This document shows positions 1 to 5,683 of a stretch of DNA of 8,126 bases, piece by piece. Location: assembly GCA_019454915.1 (NCBI GenBank), contig JACFNM010000004.1, positions 23,495-31,620 on the forward strand, read 5' to 3'. Both the position numbers and the translations under genes were made by a program. Below the pieces are notes generated by a model. It saw only the letters and a list, made by a program, of their open reading frames with translations. It had not been told where the DNA came from and did no database searches. How positions within the stretch are numbered: position 1 is the first letter of the stretch; every line of letters begins with the position of its first letter. Source of the DNA: Chitinophagaceae bacterium. GTDB taxonomy: Bacteria > Bacteroidota > Bacteroidia > Chitinophagales > Chitinophagaceae.

Positions 1-8
1 TACACAAC

Positions 9-530
9 ATGAAAAAAGCATTTCTTCTGTCTGCCGTTGCTCTTTTATTGATTATGGCAGATACAACTTCTGCCCAGGATAATAAAGCCCCGGCCAGTCC
101 ACCCGCCACCACCACGGCGAAGATTAAAAGTGGCGCTACCATTAAAATCAACTACAGCCAACCTTCGGTAAAAGGAAGGACCATCGGGAAAGACCTTGAA
201 CCACTGTCTGGACAGGTTTGGCGTACGGGCGCTAATCAGGCAACTGTTTTCGAGACCGACAAAAATATAAAGGTAGAAGGCAAAGAGTTACCTGCCGGAA
301 AATACGGACTGTTCAGCCTTTCCGGCGACAAAGAATGGACCATCATATTCAATAAGACCTGGGACCAGTGGGGTGCTTTTAATTATGATGAAAAGCAGGA
401 TGCACTGCGGGTAAAAGCTAAAGTTAGCAAAGCGCCTTCCTTCGCTGAGCGGTTTACCATCAAGGCTAACGACAACGGAAACATCACCCTGCTCTGGGGC
501 AACAATCAGGTCAGTTTCACGGTCAAATAA
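9..530 (+). CDS. Secreted DUF2911 family protein
   Basis: This is a complete 173-residue protein. An N-terminal signal peptide (Lys2-Lys3, then a hydrophobic stretch at about 4-17) has a likely signal peptidase I site after Ala22 of TTSA-QD, so the product should be periplasmic or outer-membrane associated. A Pro/Ala/Thr-rich linker (about 27-37) leads into a DUF2911 domain covering about 38-150. Recognisable family features are the NYSQPSVKGR segment (48-57), VWRTGANQAT (70-79), VEGKELPAGKYGLF (89-102) and WTIIFNK...DQWGAFNYD (110-127). DUF2911 is common in Bacteroidota and has no assigned biochemical activity, so I give none. Only 8 bases lie upstream, so neither promoter nor ribosome binding site can be judged. 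The start is supported by the signal peptide beginning immediately. The gene appears to end its transcript alone, with an intrinsic terminator about 35 bp after the stop. Confidence 0.93.
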   Translation: MKKAFLLSAVALLLIMADTTSAQDNKAPASPPATTTAKIKSGATIKINYSQPSVKGRTIGKDLEPLSGQVWRTGANQATVFETDKNIKVEGKELPAGKYGLFSLSGDKEWTIIFNKTWDQWGAFNYDEKQDALRVKAKVSKAPSFAERFTIKANDNGNITLLWGNNQVSFTVK

Positions 531-563
531 TAGCCGAACCATCAGAGGTTTTATAAAAATGAG

Positions 564-596
564 AATAGTTGAGGTCATGATCCCAACTATTTTTTT
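564..596 (+). terminator. Rho-independent terminator of the DUF2911 gene
   Basis: The 8-bp arms AATAGTTG (564-571) and CAACTATT (584-591) pair perfectly. The stem continues inward by GG/CC after a one-base bulge, with a TCATGAT loop. A run of seven T (590-596) follows directly. It begins 34 bp after the stop codon of the upstream gene, the expected position and orientation. Confidence 0.85.
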
Positions 597-1243
597 GTCT
601 CTTTATTTCCAGACAGTTTTAATACGGGGCCACAAGCGCTGAACCAGGTCTGAGAACATTGCCCAGTGCTCAATCAGGCTCTCTGCCTTGCTATTACTTT
701 TCCTAATACCTTAAACATTAAACAAATATCACGTAAATAGCGTGACTACTATTATAGAAAAACTAATGGCTGAGTATTCGTTGAACCAACGCAAAACACC
801 ATCGCAGAAGGTCTGATTAGGAGATTCTCCTGCAGATATCGCAGAACTACTCAGATTGATTCTTCTGCGACTGTCCGCGCAATCTGCGGGAAATAACATC
901 AGTACCGGCACACGATTGGTGGCATTACTCTATATATAGACAGACGTGTCATTCTATGGCTATTTATCGTAATTATATATCCGATTCAAATGCTGGCTTA
1001 CTTTAGCGGCATAAATAACGCCACTGCGGTAGACCAGATTCCTTCTTTGACCCGTGCTTTAAGATCGAAGGTTGTAACAGCTAAAAAAATAACCTGAGTT
1101 TCACACGCCGAGCACAACGAAAGAGCGGTGAAACAAATGCAGTAATAGAACAGCGTACCTTTGCAAAATGAGCAGCATAGGGATTCATCATAAAAACGCA
1201 AATACTTTGCGTAAAAAAAGAATAGAGTAAATTAGCGTATCTC
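597..1243. other. 647-bp stretch without an intact gene
   Basis: No reading frame here has family resemblance or a credible start. Short open stretches on the minus strand (729-911 and 998-1201) have Cys/Ser-rich translations that I cannot tie to any family. The left part (603-747) is the first copy of a diverged repeat, described separately. The rest (about 750-1240) is AT-rich and shows no tRNA, rRNA or CRISPR structure. It may be decayed coding sequence, as the neighbouring PIN remnant is. Confidence 0.6.
603..747 (-). repeat. Diverged repeat, copy A (possible gene 3' remnant)
   Basis: This segment aligns in the same orientation with 3605-3727. Over 644-701 versus 3631-3688, 39 of 58 bases match by eye without gaps. 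An exact 11-base match, ACGTAAATAGC, lies at 731-741 and 3711-3721. Read on the minus strand, 710 to 603 is open for 35 codons (starting GIRKSNSKAES, ending RIKTVWK, then a stop). The corresponding frame of copy B gives GIKECNSRAAG, so both could be remnants of the same gene's 3' end. Copy A also reads SHAIYV (747-730) in a frame shifted relative to the rest, while in copy B SHAIYV and the rest are in one frame. The plus-strand frames also show resemblance, so the coding direction is not certain. I do not recognise the family. Confidence 0.55.
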
Positions 1244-1574
1244 GTGCAAATTCAAATGAGCAATTTTACTTTCAAATATCAAACTGTCATTCCGCTACAT
1301 ACAAAGGTAATTTTTGACACCAATGCCTATAGAAATTTCGCCGAACAATATCTGACAGATGACGCCATTTTTTTTTCTACCATTGAGACTTTCAAAGAAT
1401 GTGAAAGGAGGGCTTTTTTCGCCGCCACGTCTCCCGCACGGTAATGTTGAAGTTATGTATATGGTTGATGTGGACGTGGCGAATCAGGACTATAATTTGT
1501 ATATTAGACTATAAATTAATCAACACGTTTCTGACGAACGGAAACAAAGAACGACATCCACAACGTCCGGCTAA
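1244..1574 (+). pseudogene. Decayed PIN-domain protein gene
   Basis: An open frame starts at GTG 1244 or, more plausibly, ATG 1256. It contains TKVIFDTNAYRNF, which matches the first strand and catalytic Asp (FDTN) typical of PIN-domain nucleases. The frame ends at 1442-1444 after only 66 codons, far short of a PIN domain (about 120-150 residues). The +1 frame continues with GNVEVMYMVDVDVANQDYNLYIRL (from 1440; quoted here only to show the Glu and the ANQDY stretch), then a TAA at 1512-1514, then INQHVSDERK up to a stop at 1572-1574. This resembles the usual PIN order of a second acidic residue (Glu at 1449-1451) followed by a helix. The likely frameshift site is around the T-run at 1414-1419; a 9-T run lies at 1368-1376. 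At least one frameshift plus one stop argues for an inactive remnant. PIN proteins often act as toxin RNases, but no partner antitoxin is visible. The family assignment rests on short motifs. Confidence 0.5.
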
Positions 1575-1681
1575 GCACTCATTGCCTAATGAGAGACTTT
1601 GTGGTGAAGAAATGCCTCGTAGGTTGCGAACAAACGTTCTGCCACTCACTTGCGAAATGGCTCTTGTTTTCGATACCCTTA

Positions 1682-2062
1682 TCAGGCATCTTCTTTTTCA
1701 TCTTTACCGGTTAATTTTTTCATTTTTTCACCGGCTTGATCTTTCAAATCGGAGAACTTGTTTCTTACCTGTTCCAGCCTATCAGACGCCTTATCGGCTA
1801 CTTGCCCGGCCTTGCCCTTGGTAGCGTCCCAGGCCTCTTCCGCCCGGTCTTCTAAAGTTTCCAGTTTATCTTCGATTTTATCCTTCAATTCTTCCGCTTT
1901 ATCCTTAGCGGACTCCCAGGCTTGTTCTGCCCGATCCTCTATAGCGTCCAATTTGTCTTCGATTTTATCTTTTAATTCTTCTGCTTTATCCTTAGCGGAT
2001 TTCCAGGCTTCGCCGGCTTTATCTTTTGCTTTTTCAAAAAAGCTTTTTTCTTCGTTTGACAT
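1682..2062 (-). CDS. Small LEA/YtxH-like charged helical repeat protein
   Basis: This gene encodes 126 residues if translation starts at ATG 2062 (MSNEEKSFFEKAK). An in-frame ATG at 2095 would add 11 residues (MECPKKSKDKL) that do not fit the repeat character, so I prefer 2062. The protein is almost wholly Lys/Glu/Asp/Ala, with no signal peptide, membrane segment or cysteine, and should be a long amphipathic helix or coiled coil in the cytoplasm. A 29-residue unit, AW(K/E)SAKDKAEELKDKIE..., is repeated nearly exactly, with a third degenerate copy. The tryptophans at 20, 49 and 78 are spaced by exactly 29. Composition and the KDKAEE-type periodicity resemble LEA group 4, apolipoprotein-like and YtxH-like proteins, often linked to desiccation or envelope stress; this role is an inference from composition only. 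It is divergent from the nitrilase gene and I see no clear terminator after it. Confidence 0.78.
   Translation of the reverse strand: MSNEEKSFFEKAKDKAGEAWKSAKDKAEELKDKIEDKLDAIEDRAEQAWESAKDKAEELKDKIEDKLETLEDRAEEAWDATKGKAGQVADKASDRLEQVRNKFSDLKDQAGEKMKKLTGKDEKEDA
1832..2005 (-). repeat. 87-bp tandem duplication inside the helical protein gene
   Basis: Two adjacent 87-bp units, 1832-1918 and 1919-2005, encode two near-identical 29-residue blocks. Long stretches are identical (for example CTTCGATTTTATC and GCTTTATCCTTAGCGGA on the plus strand), while most other differences are synonymous or Asp/Glu and Ile/Leu type. Because 87 is divisible by three, unit gain or loss keeps the frame. A third, weaker protein-level copy lies at the C-terminal side (residues 78-106, AWDATKGKAG...). 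Confidence 0.9.
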
Positions 2063-2146
2063 GAGTTTATCTTTGCTTTTTTTGGGGCATTCCAAACAAC
2101 GGCTAATTGCTCTTAATGCCTCGGTTTAACCAATACATTTACAATG

Positions 2147-2154
2147 CAAAACTA
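2147..2154 (-). promoter_or_regulatory. Possible Bacteroidota promoter -7 element
   Basis: Read on the minus strand this is TAGTTTTG, an exact fit to the Bacteroidota -7 consensus TAnnTTTG. It would place the start of transcription roughly 75-80 bp before ATG 2062. The upstream -33 element is weak: TTCG lies about 21-24 bp upstream instead of TTTG or TTG. Matches this short occur by chance in AT-rich DNA. Confidence 0.35.
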
Positions 2155-2296
2155 TGAAAATATATTCTTTTTCCCGAATATCATTGCCGTGCTGATTCTA
2201 TCATCAGAATCTCAACTCATCGTCTTTTACCCGATAGCCGGACTCTGCGGGATTTGCCACTCATCCCCAGGGAAATTGGCTAAAAAAAGAACTAAT

Positions 2297-2313
2297 TATT
2301 TACCTTGTAAATA
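2297..2313. promoter_or_regulatory. 17-bp perfect palindrome, candidate operator
   Basis: TATTTAC-CTT-GTAAATA has perfect 7-bp arms around a 3-bp centre. It lies about 108 bp before the nitrilase start and 235 bp before the divergent gene start, in a suitable place for a dimeric regulator. There is no GC-rich stem or T-run, so it is unlikely to be a terminator. No cognate regulator is in the window. AT-rich palindromes of this size can occur by chance. Confidence 0.3.
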
Positions 2314-2421
2314 GCTTTATCTGAAAAAGGAATATCAGTTCATTGAATTGCTTATTTTACCACTACATAAAAAACCAGTAACGGCTATTTTGCAAAAGGC
2401 TAAACTTTAAAAACAGACAGC

Positions 2422-3381
2422 ATGGATAATATCAAAATATCAACCGCTCAATTTGAAGCAAAGGATAATGACAAATCATACAACTTGTCTGTCATAGAAC
2501 AACTCACTCGGAAGGCATCCAAAGAGGGATCAAATGTAATAGCTTTTCACGAGTGCAGCATCACGGGTTACACTTTTGCACGATATCTTTCCAGGGATCA
2601 AATGCTCGATTTGGCTGAGCCGGTACCCGAAGGCGATAGCACGAAAAAACTCGTTGAAATAGCCACGATGTACAACATGACCGTACTCGCCGGACTTTTT
2701 GAGAAGGACCGTGACGATAAAATTTATAAGTCTTATGTGTGTGTTGATAAAAACGGGCTGGTTGCGAAGCACCACAAAATTCATCCGTTTATCAACCCAT
2801 ATTTGACTCCGGGTCAAGGTTATACCGTTTTTGAAATTCATGGATGGAGATGTGGTATATTGATTTGTTATGACAATAACATCATCGAAAATGTGCGGGC
2901 TACGAGGCTGCTGGGCGCAGATATCATTTTTATGCCCCATGTAACCATGTGCACCCCATCGCCAAGACCCGGCGCCGGTTTTGTAAACCCGGAACTTTGG
3001 AAAAACCGGGAAGCAGATCCAACTTCCCTAAGACTGGAGTTTGACGGAATGAAAGGCCGTGCCTGGCTGATGAAATGGCTTCCTTCAAGAGCCTATGATA
3101 ACGGCATTTATGTCGTCTTCGCCAATCCAATTGGCATGGATCACGATCAATTAAAACCCGGTTTATCAATGATTATTGACCCGTTTGGCGACATCCTTGC
3201 AGAGTGCCGCAGTTTTGACAACAGCGTTGTAACCGCCAATATCACAAAAGAGAAGCTGATTAATGCCGGAGGTAACCGTTATTTAAAAGCAAGGCGGCCG
3301 GAATTATACCGGGATATTATTGGACAAAGCCATAACGCTGAGCAAAAAGTCGCCTGGCTTGATAGTGAGAAAAAACAATAA
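2422..3381 (+). CDS. Nitrilase-superfamily carbon-nitrogen hydrolase
   Basis: This is a complete 319-residue cytoplasmic protein with no signal peptide. The nitrilase fold hydrolyses non-peptide C-N bonds of amides, carbamoyl compounds or nitriles through a Cys nucleophile. The triad is visible: Glu44 in FHECSITGY, Lys119 in KHHKIHPF and Cys149 in CGILICYDNN. The later conserved segment RAYDNGIYVVFANPIG (223-238) and the PFGDILAE strand are also present. The N-terminal half starts the fold immediately (IKISTAQF), supporting ATG 2422. About 48 residues (174-222, rich in Pro/Gly then charged, with GMKGRAWLMKW) separate the GADIIFMPH strand from RAYDNG, longer than in simple amidases. This suggests a subgroup with its own substrate loop. 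The substrate cannot be assigned; amidase or N-carbamoyl hydrolase activity seems likelier than true nitrilase, but this is inference. It appears monocistronic, and I find no obvious terminator downstream. Confidence 0.94.
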   Translation: MDNIKISTAQFEAKDNDKSYNLSVIEQLTRKASKEGSNVIAFHECSITGYTFARYLSRDQMLDLAEPVPEGDSTKKLVEIATMYNMTVLAGLFEKDRDDKIYKSYVCVDKNGLVAKHHKIHPFINPYLTPGQGYTVFEIHGWRCGILICYDNNIIENVRATRLLGADIIFMPHVTMCTPSPRPGAGFVNPELWKNREADPTSLRLEFDGMKGRAWLMKWLPSRAYDNGIYVVFANPIGMDHDQLKPGLSMIIDPFGDILAECRSFDNSVVTANITKEKLINAGGNRYLKARRPELYRDIIGQSHNAEQKVAWLDSEKKQ

Positions 3382-3846
3382 TCGCCCACCTTATTCCACA
3401 CAACTATACAGCGACGGAGTTAATGATGGACAGATTACCAGAGCACCCGCTATTCTTCATCACAGCGTGTGCACCAGCGCCACAGCCCGGCGTTTAATCA
3501 GGACATTGCGAATTAGGGTTCATTACATCTGCGGGACTGCACGCAATATCGCTTCACATAGACCTTATCGAATTTTTGTCCAAATCTCATCTTCGTGCAG
3601 ATTTTCATGACAGTGAAGCCCAGCACTGGCGCAGGTTTTGTAGCATTGCATTGTGCTCAGCCAGACCTGCTGCCCTGCTGTTACATTCCTTAATTCCTTG
3701 AACAGGCATTACGTAAATAGCATGGCTATTGGTGATGATTATAAATCGAGGAGAATTGCTTTCAAGGGGGATTCCTGCTATGTTTTTGAGGTTGAAATAG
3801 CCGACTATCCTCGCTTCAAATTTGATCTGCAATTTTAGTATAAGAA
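3382..3846. other. 465-bp stretch without a convincing gene
   Basis: This lies between the nitrilase stop and the hairpin after susD. Two short overlapping open frames run in opposite directions at 3605-3832 (-) and 3653-3838 (+, GTG start). Neither has a recognisable domain, and they cannot both be trusted. The part from 3605 to 3727 is copy B of a diverged repeat. The first ~220 bp (3382-3600) has broken frames on both strands. On the plus strand a short FFITA...RR stretch from about 3425 hints at old coding sequence, but too weakly to name. Confidence 0.55.
3605..3727 (-). repeat. Diverged repeat, copy B (possible gene 3' remnant)
   Basis: This is the partner of 603-747, in the same orientation and about 2.98 kb away. 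It shares the exact string ACGTAAATAGC (3711-3721) and about two thirds of bases over 3631-3688. On the minus strand it reads continuously as SHAIYVMPVQGIKE (from 3727), then NSRAAGLAEHNAML, ending with a stop at 3605-3607. The ending differs from that of copy A, whose frame runs on to RIKTVWK. The open frame extends upstream on the minus strand to 3832, but the resemblance to copy A stops near 3727. Confidence 0.55.
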
Positions 3847-3884
3847 ATGAGTAACCACTTCCTGATTCGGAAGTGGTTACTCAT
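3847..3884. terminator. Perfect 16-bp hairpin after susD, probable terminator
   Basis: ATGAGTAACCACTTCC (3847-3862) pairs without mismatch with 3869-3884 around a 6-base TGATTC loop. It starts 17 bp beyond the SusD stop on the minus strand. The following tract on that strand (TTCTTAT) is only moderately T-rich, and on the plus strand the T-run (3898-3902) is about 14 bp away. It is probably the 3' end of the susCD transcript, possibly also acting as an mRNA-stabilising hairpin or as a barrier in both directions. Confidence 0.7.
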
Positions 3885-3901
3885 GGGTAATTTATACTTT
3901 T

Positions 3902-5665
3902 TTACCAGCCCGGATTTTGACCCAAAGCAGGATTCATAGTTCTGTCCGCTTCCGGAATCGGATATAAATATTTCTTATCCTGCCATTCTCTTACTCCCGG
4001 ATTCCAGATCACTTCTCCTGATGCTCCGTTAGAAAGTTGAATACGTCCTACTGAAGTCGACGGGGTTACATCAACTAACGCGATGGTTGGGTTAGGAGGT
4101 GCGGGCTTAGTTCCCTGGAAAAACAGAACGTCCATAATTCCGTCTCCGTTAAGATCATATTGTCCAAGAGCCGGGACATACATACCATTCAGCGGCGCAT
4201 TCTCAAACAGTTCACCGATATGCCATCTTCTTAGGTCATCCGGACGCAATCCTTCGAACACCATCTCCACTGCACGTTCCCGCATTATTTCCAGGAGTAC
4301 CGGGTCTGTGAATTTACCGAGGTAAAAGCTTTGCAAATAGGGGTCGGCAACAGTGGGCTTAGCAACAAGTGTTGATCCGGTAATCCCGGCACGTTCCCGC
4401 AATGCTCCAATAGTGGCGGCCCAGTCCGCATCGGTAATAGTACCCAACTCTGCCATTGCCTCCGCCTTGTTCAACAGTACTTCAGCCCACCGCATAATAA
4501 TATGTGCGTTATCGTTTCTACTTTCGTCGTCGTAGGGGAAACGTTCGTCGTAGCACCATTTAATAGGCTGATAACCGGTGTAGGTCTGATTAAAATTCGG
4601 CGGCGCAATAATGGGCACCCCATTCTCAGTTCTCTGATAACTGCCCAGGCGGATCGTTTGCTTCAAACGCAGATCGCGATTTTGCACCTCATCTGCAAAA
4701 ACGGTTGTTTGGTAACCCGGAGCGTCCGTAAAGGGCGTTCCGTCCAGTTTAAGATATGTATTTACAAAATGCCGGGTCAGGCTTGGCCGATCTCCATAGG
4801 TGGGACTTATAAACCTGCGGTTTGCAGAACTAAATACCTGCAGGCTCGCATCAAGCTTAACCGCCAGCATAGTCTCGTCTGTAAAAGGGCTCTTCGCTAT
4901 GAACAGTTCGCGATAGGAACGATCGGCGGAGGCTCCGGTATGCAAAGCAAATCCGTTGATTGAGTTAGCTGCTGTTACTACTTCCTGATACCAGCTATCG
5001 GCCGATCCCTGCATATTATATTCGGTATGATACTTACGCAATGAAGCCTCATACAGACAAATACGCGTTTTATACGCGCTGGCCACATTTTTTGTAATCC
5101 GGGTACAAGTAGGATCTGACGTCAATGAAATATTATCAATGGCATAGTTCAGATCGGCAAGCACTTTATCCATCACTTCAAACCTACTGGTGCGGGGTCC
5201 CTTCAGCGTGGCATCATCATTCACTTCAATCGTCCTGTCAATCCAGGGAACGTCTCCAAATCGCTTGACTATATTAAAATAGAACAGGGCCCGGAAAAAG
5301 CGTGCGACGCCCAGGTAGTGCTCTTTGCCTGCAACGGCACTTTTCTCCGCATTTTCAATGAAGTAATTGATATTACGCAGGTCAGTCCAGGTCCAACCAC
5401 TACTGGTAATCGGACTTAATGCATTAGGCGCCAGGTAAGTGTCAACGCCATCTCTTGCCACCAGATCCGAATTGTCATCAATCATAAACACTCCCACATC
5501 TGTACTGGGCAGGAGATCATAAAAAGAAGTGATGTACAACTCCATTCCGCTTGTTGAGCCAAAAATAGCTTTATTAGTACCCGTATCAACCGGGATTTCG
5601 TCCAAATCGCAACCTGTTAGAAGGATAACAGTAATTGTCAATATATAATTAAATAAATGCTTCAT
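3902..5665 (-). CDS. susD: SusD/RagB-family outer-membrane nutrient-binding lipoprotein
   Basis: This is a complete 587-residue protein. The N-terminus has a lipoprotein signal peptide with lipobox LTGC, so Cys19 is the likely lipidated residue. The acidic CDLDE that follows fits surface-exported Bacteroidota lipoproteins. SusD proteins cap the SusC channel and bind the incoming glycan or oligomer at the cell surface. Family features in order: W-TDLRNINYFIENAE (93-107), the TPR-type helix ARFFRALFYFNIVKRFGDVPW (121-141; only key part cited: YF-VKRFGDVP), RWAEVLLNKAEAMAEL, RPDDLRRWHIGE (474-485), and the C-terminal KKYLYPIPEADRTMNPALGQN. Residues 504-512 (DLNGDGIMD) form a DxNxDGxxD loop of the calcium-binding type. 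The start lies 18 bp after the SusC stop, so the two are co-transcribed. The name is given at family level; the substrate is unknown and starch is not implied. Confidence 0.97.
   Translation of the reverse strand: MKHLFNYILTITVILLTGCDLDEIPVDTGTNKAIFGSTSGMELYITSFYDLLPSTDVGVFMIDDNSDLVARDGVDTYLAPNALSPITSSGWTWTDLRNINYFIENAEKSAVAGKEHYLGVARFFRALFYFNIVKRFGDVPWIDRTIEVNDDATLKGPRTSRFEVMDKVLADLNYAIDNISLTSDPTCTRITKNVASAYKTRICLYEASLRKYHTEYNMQGSADSWYQEVVTAANSINGFALHTGASADRSYRELFIAKSPFTDETMLAVKLDASLQVFSSANRRFISPTYGDRPSLTRHFVNTYLKLDGTPFTDAPGYQTTVFADEVQNRDLRLKQTIRLGSYQRTENGVPIIAPPNFNQTYTGYQPIKWCYDERFPYDDESRNDNAHIIMRWAEVLLNKAEAMAELGTITDADWAATIGALRERAGITGSTLVAKPTVADPYLQSFYLGKFTDPVLLEIMRERAVEMVFEGLRPDDLRRWHIGELFENAPLNGMYVPALGQYDLNGDGIMDVLFFQGTKPAPPNPTIALVDVTPSTSVGRIQLSNGASGEVIWNPGVREWQDKKYLYPIPEADRTMNPALGQNPGW
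4130..4156 (-). other. Calcium-type DxNxDGxxD loop in SusD
   Basis: These codons encode DLNGDGIMD (residues 504-512). The spacing of Asp, Asn, Asp and Asp matches EF-hand or dockerin-type calcium ligands. It sits in the C-terminal third, shortly after the RPDDLRRWH segment. Similar loops occur in other SusD-family members. Actual metal binding is inferred. Confidence 0.6.
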
Positions 5666-5683
5666 AATATTTGTGCAATTAGA

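Larger units (their letters stand above)
2063..2421. other. Divergent intergenic region (359 bp)
   Basis: This region separates the minus-strand helical protein gene from the plus-strand nitrilase gene and must hold both promoters. It contains the TAGTTTTG match, a 17-bp palindrome at 2297-2313, and a smaller inverted repeat GATTCT/AGAATC (2194-2199 and 2206-2211, 6-base loop). For the nitrilase gene the nearest promoter-like string is TATTTTG (2386-2392), one base short of the consensus spacing and only about 30 bp before the start. I cannot call that promoter with confidence. No RNA gene or small coding region is evident. Confidence 0.6.

Noticed and set aside
288..578. 96-codon minus-strand open frame
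   Set aside because: It lies antisense to the well-supported DUF2911 gene and overlaps its terminator; the translation has no family features.
729..911. 60-codon minus-strand open frame
   Set aside because: No recognisable motif, and it begins inside repeat copy A in a frame that does not match copy B as a coding sequence.
998..1201. 67-codon minus-strand open frame (contains FLAVTTFDLKARVKEG)
   Set aside because: Cys/Phe-rich start, no domain recognised, no clear promoter or ribosome binding site. It could be a decayed fragment, but nothing supports a gene call.
1578..1593. Short hairpin CTCATT-GCCT-AATGAG downstream of the helical protein gene
   Set aside because: Only a 6-bp AT-rich stem with no T-run on either strand, and about 90 bp from the stop codon, so not supported as a terminator.
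1444..1824. 126-codon plus-strand open frame
   Set aside because: It runs into the antisense of the helical protein gene; its Trp/Arg-rich translation looks like a shadow and does not continue the PIN frame.
1758..2129. Ser/Leu-rich plus-strand open frame of 123 codons
   Set aside because: It is the antisense shadow of the repetitive Lys/Glu-rich gene at 1682-2062, whose composition opens the opposite strand.
3425..3610. Possible REP-associated (Y1-type) transposase remnant on the plus strand
   Set aside because: FFITAC and an RR followed by FNQDIAN in another frame recall the start of such transposases, but no HUH motif or catalytic Tyr context can be seen, and several frameshifts would be needed.
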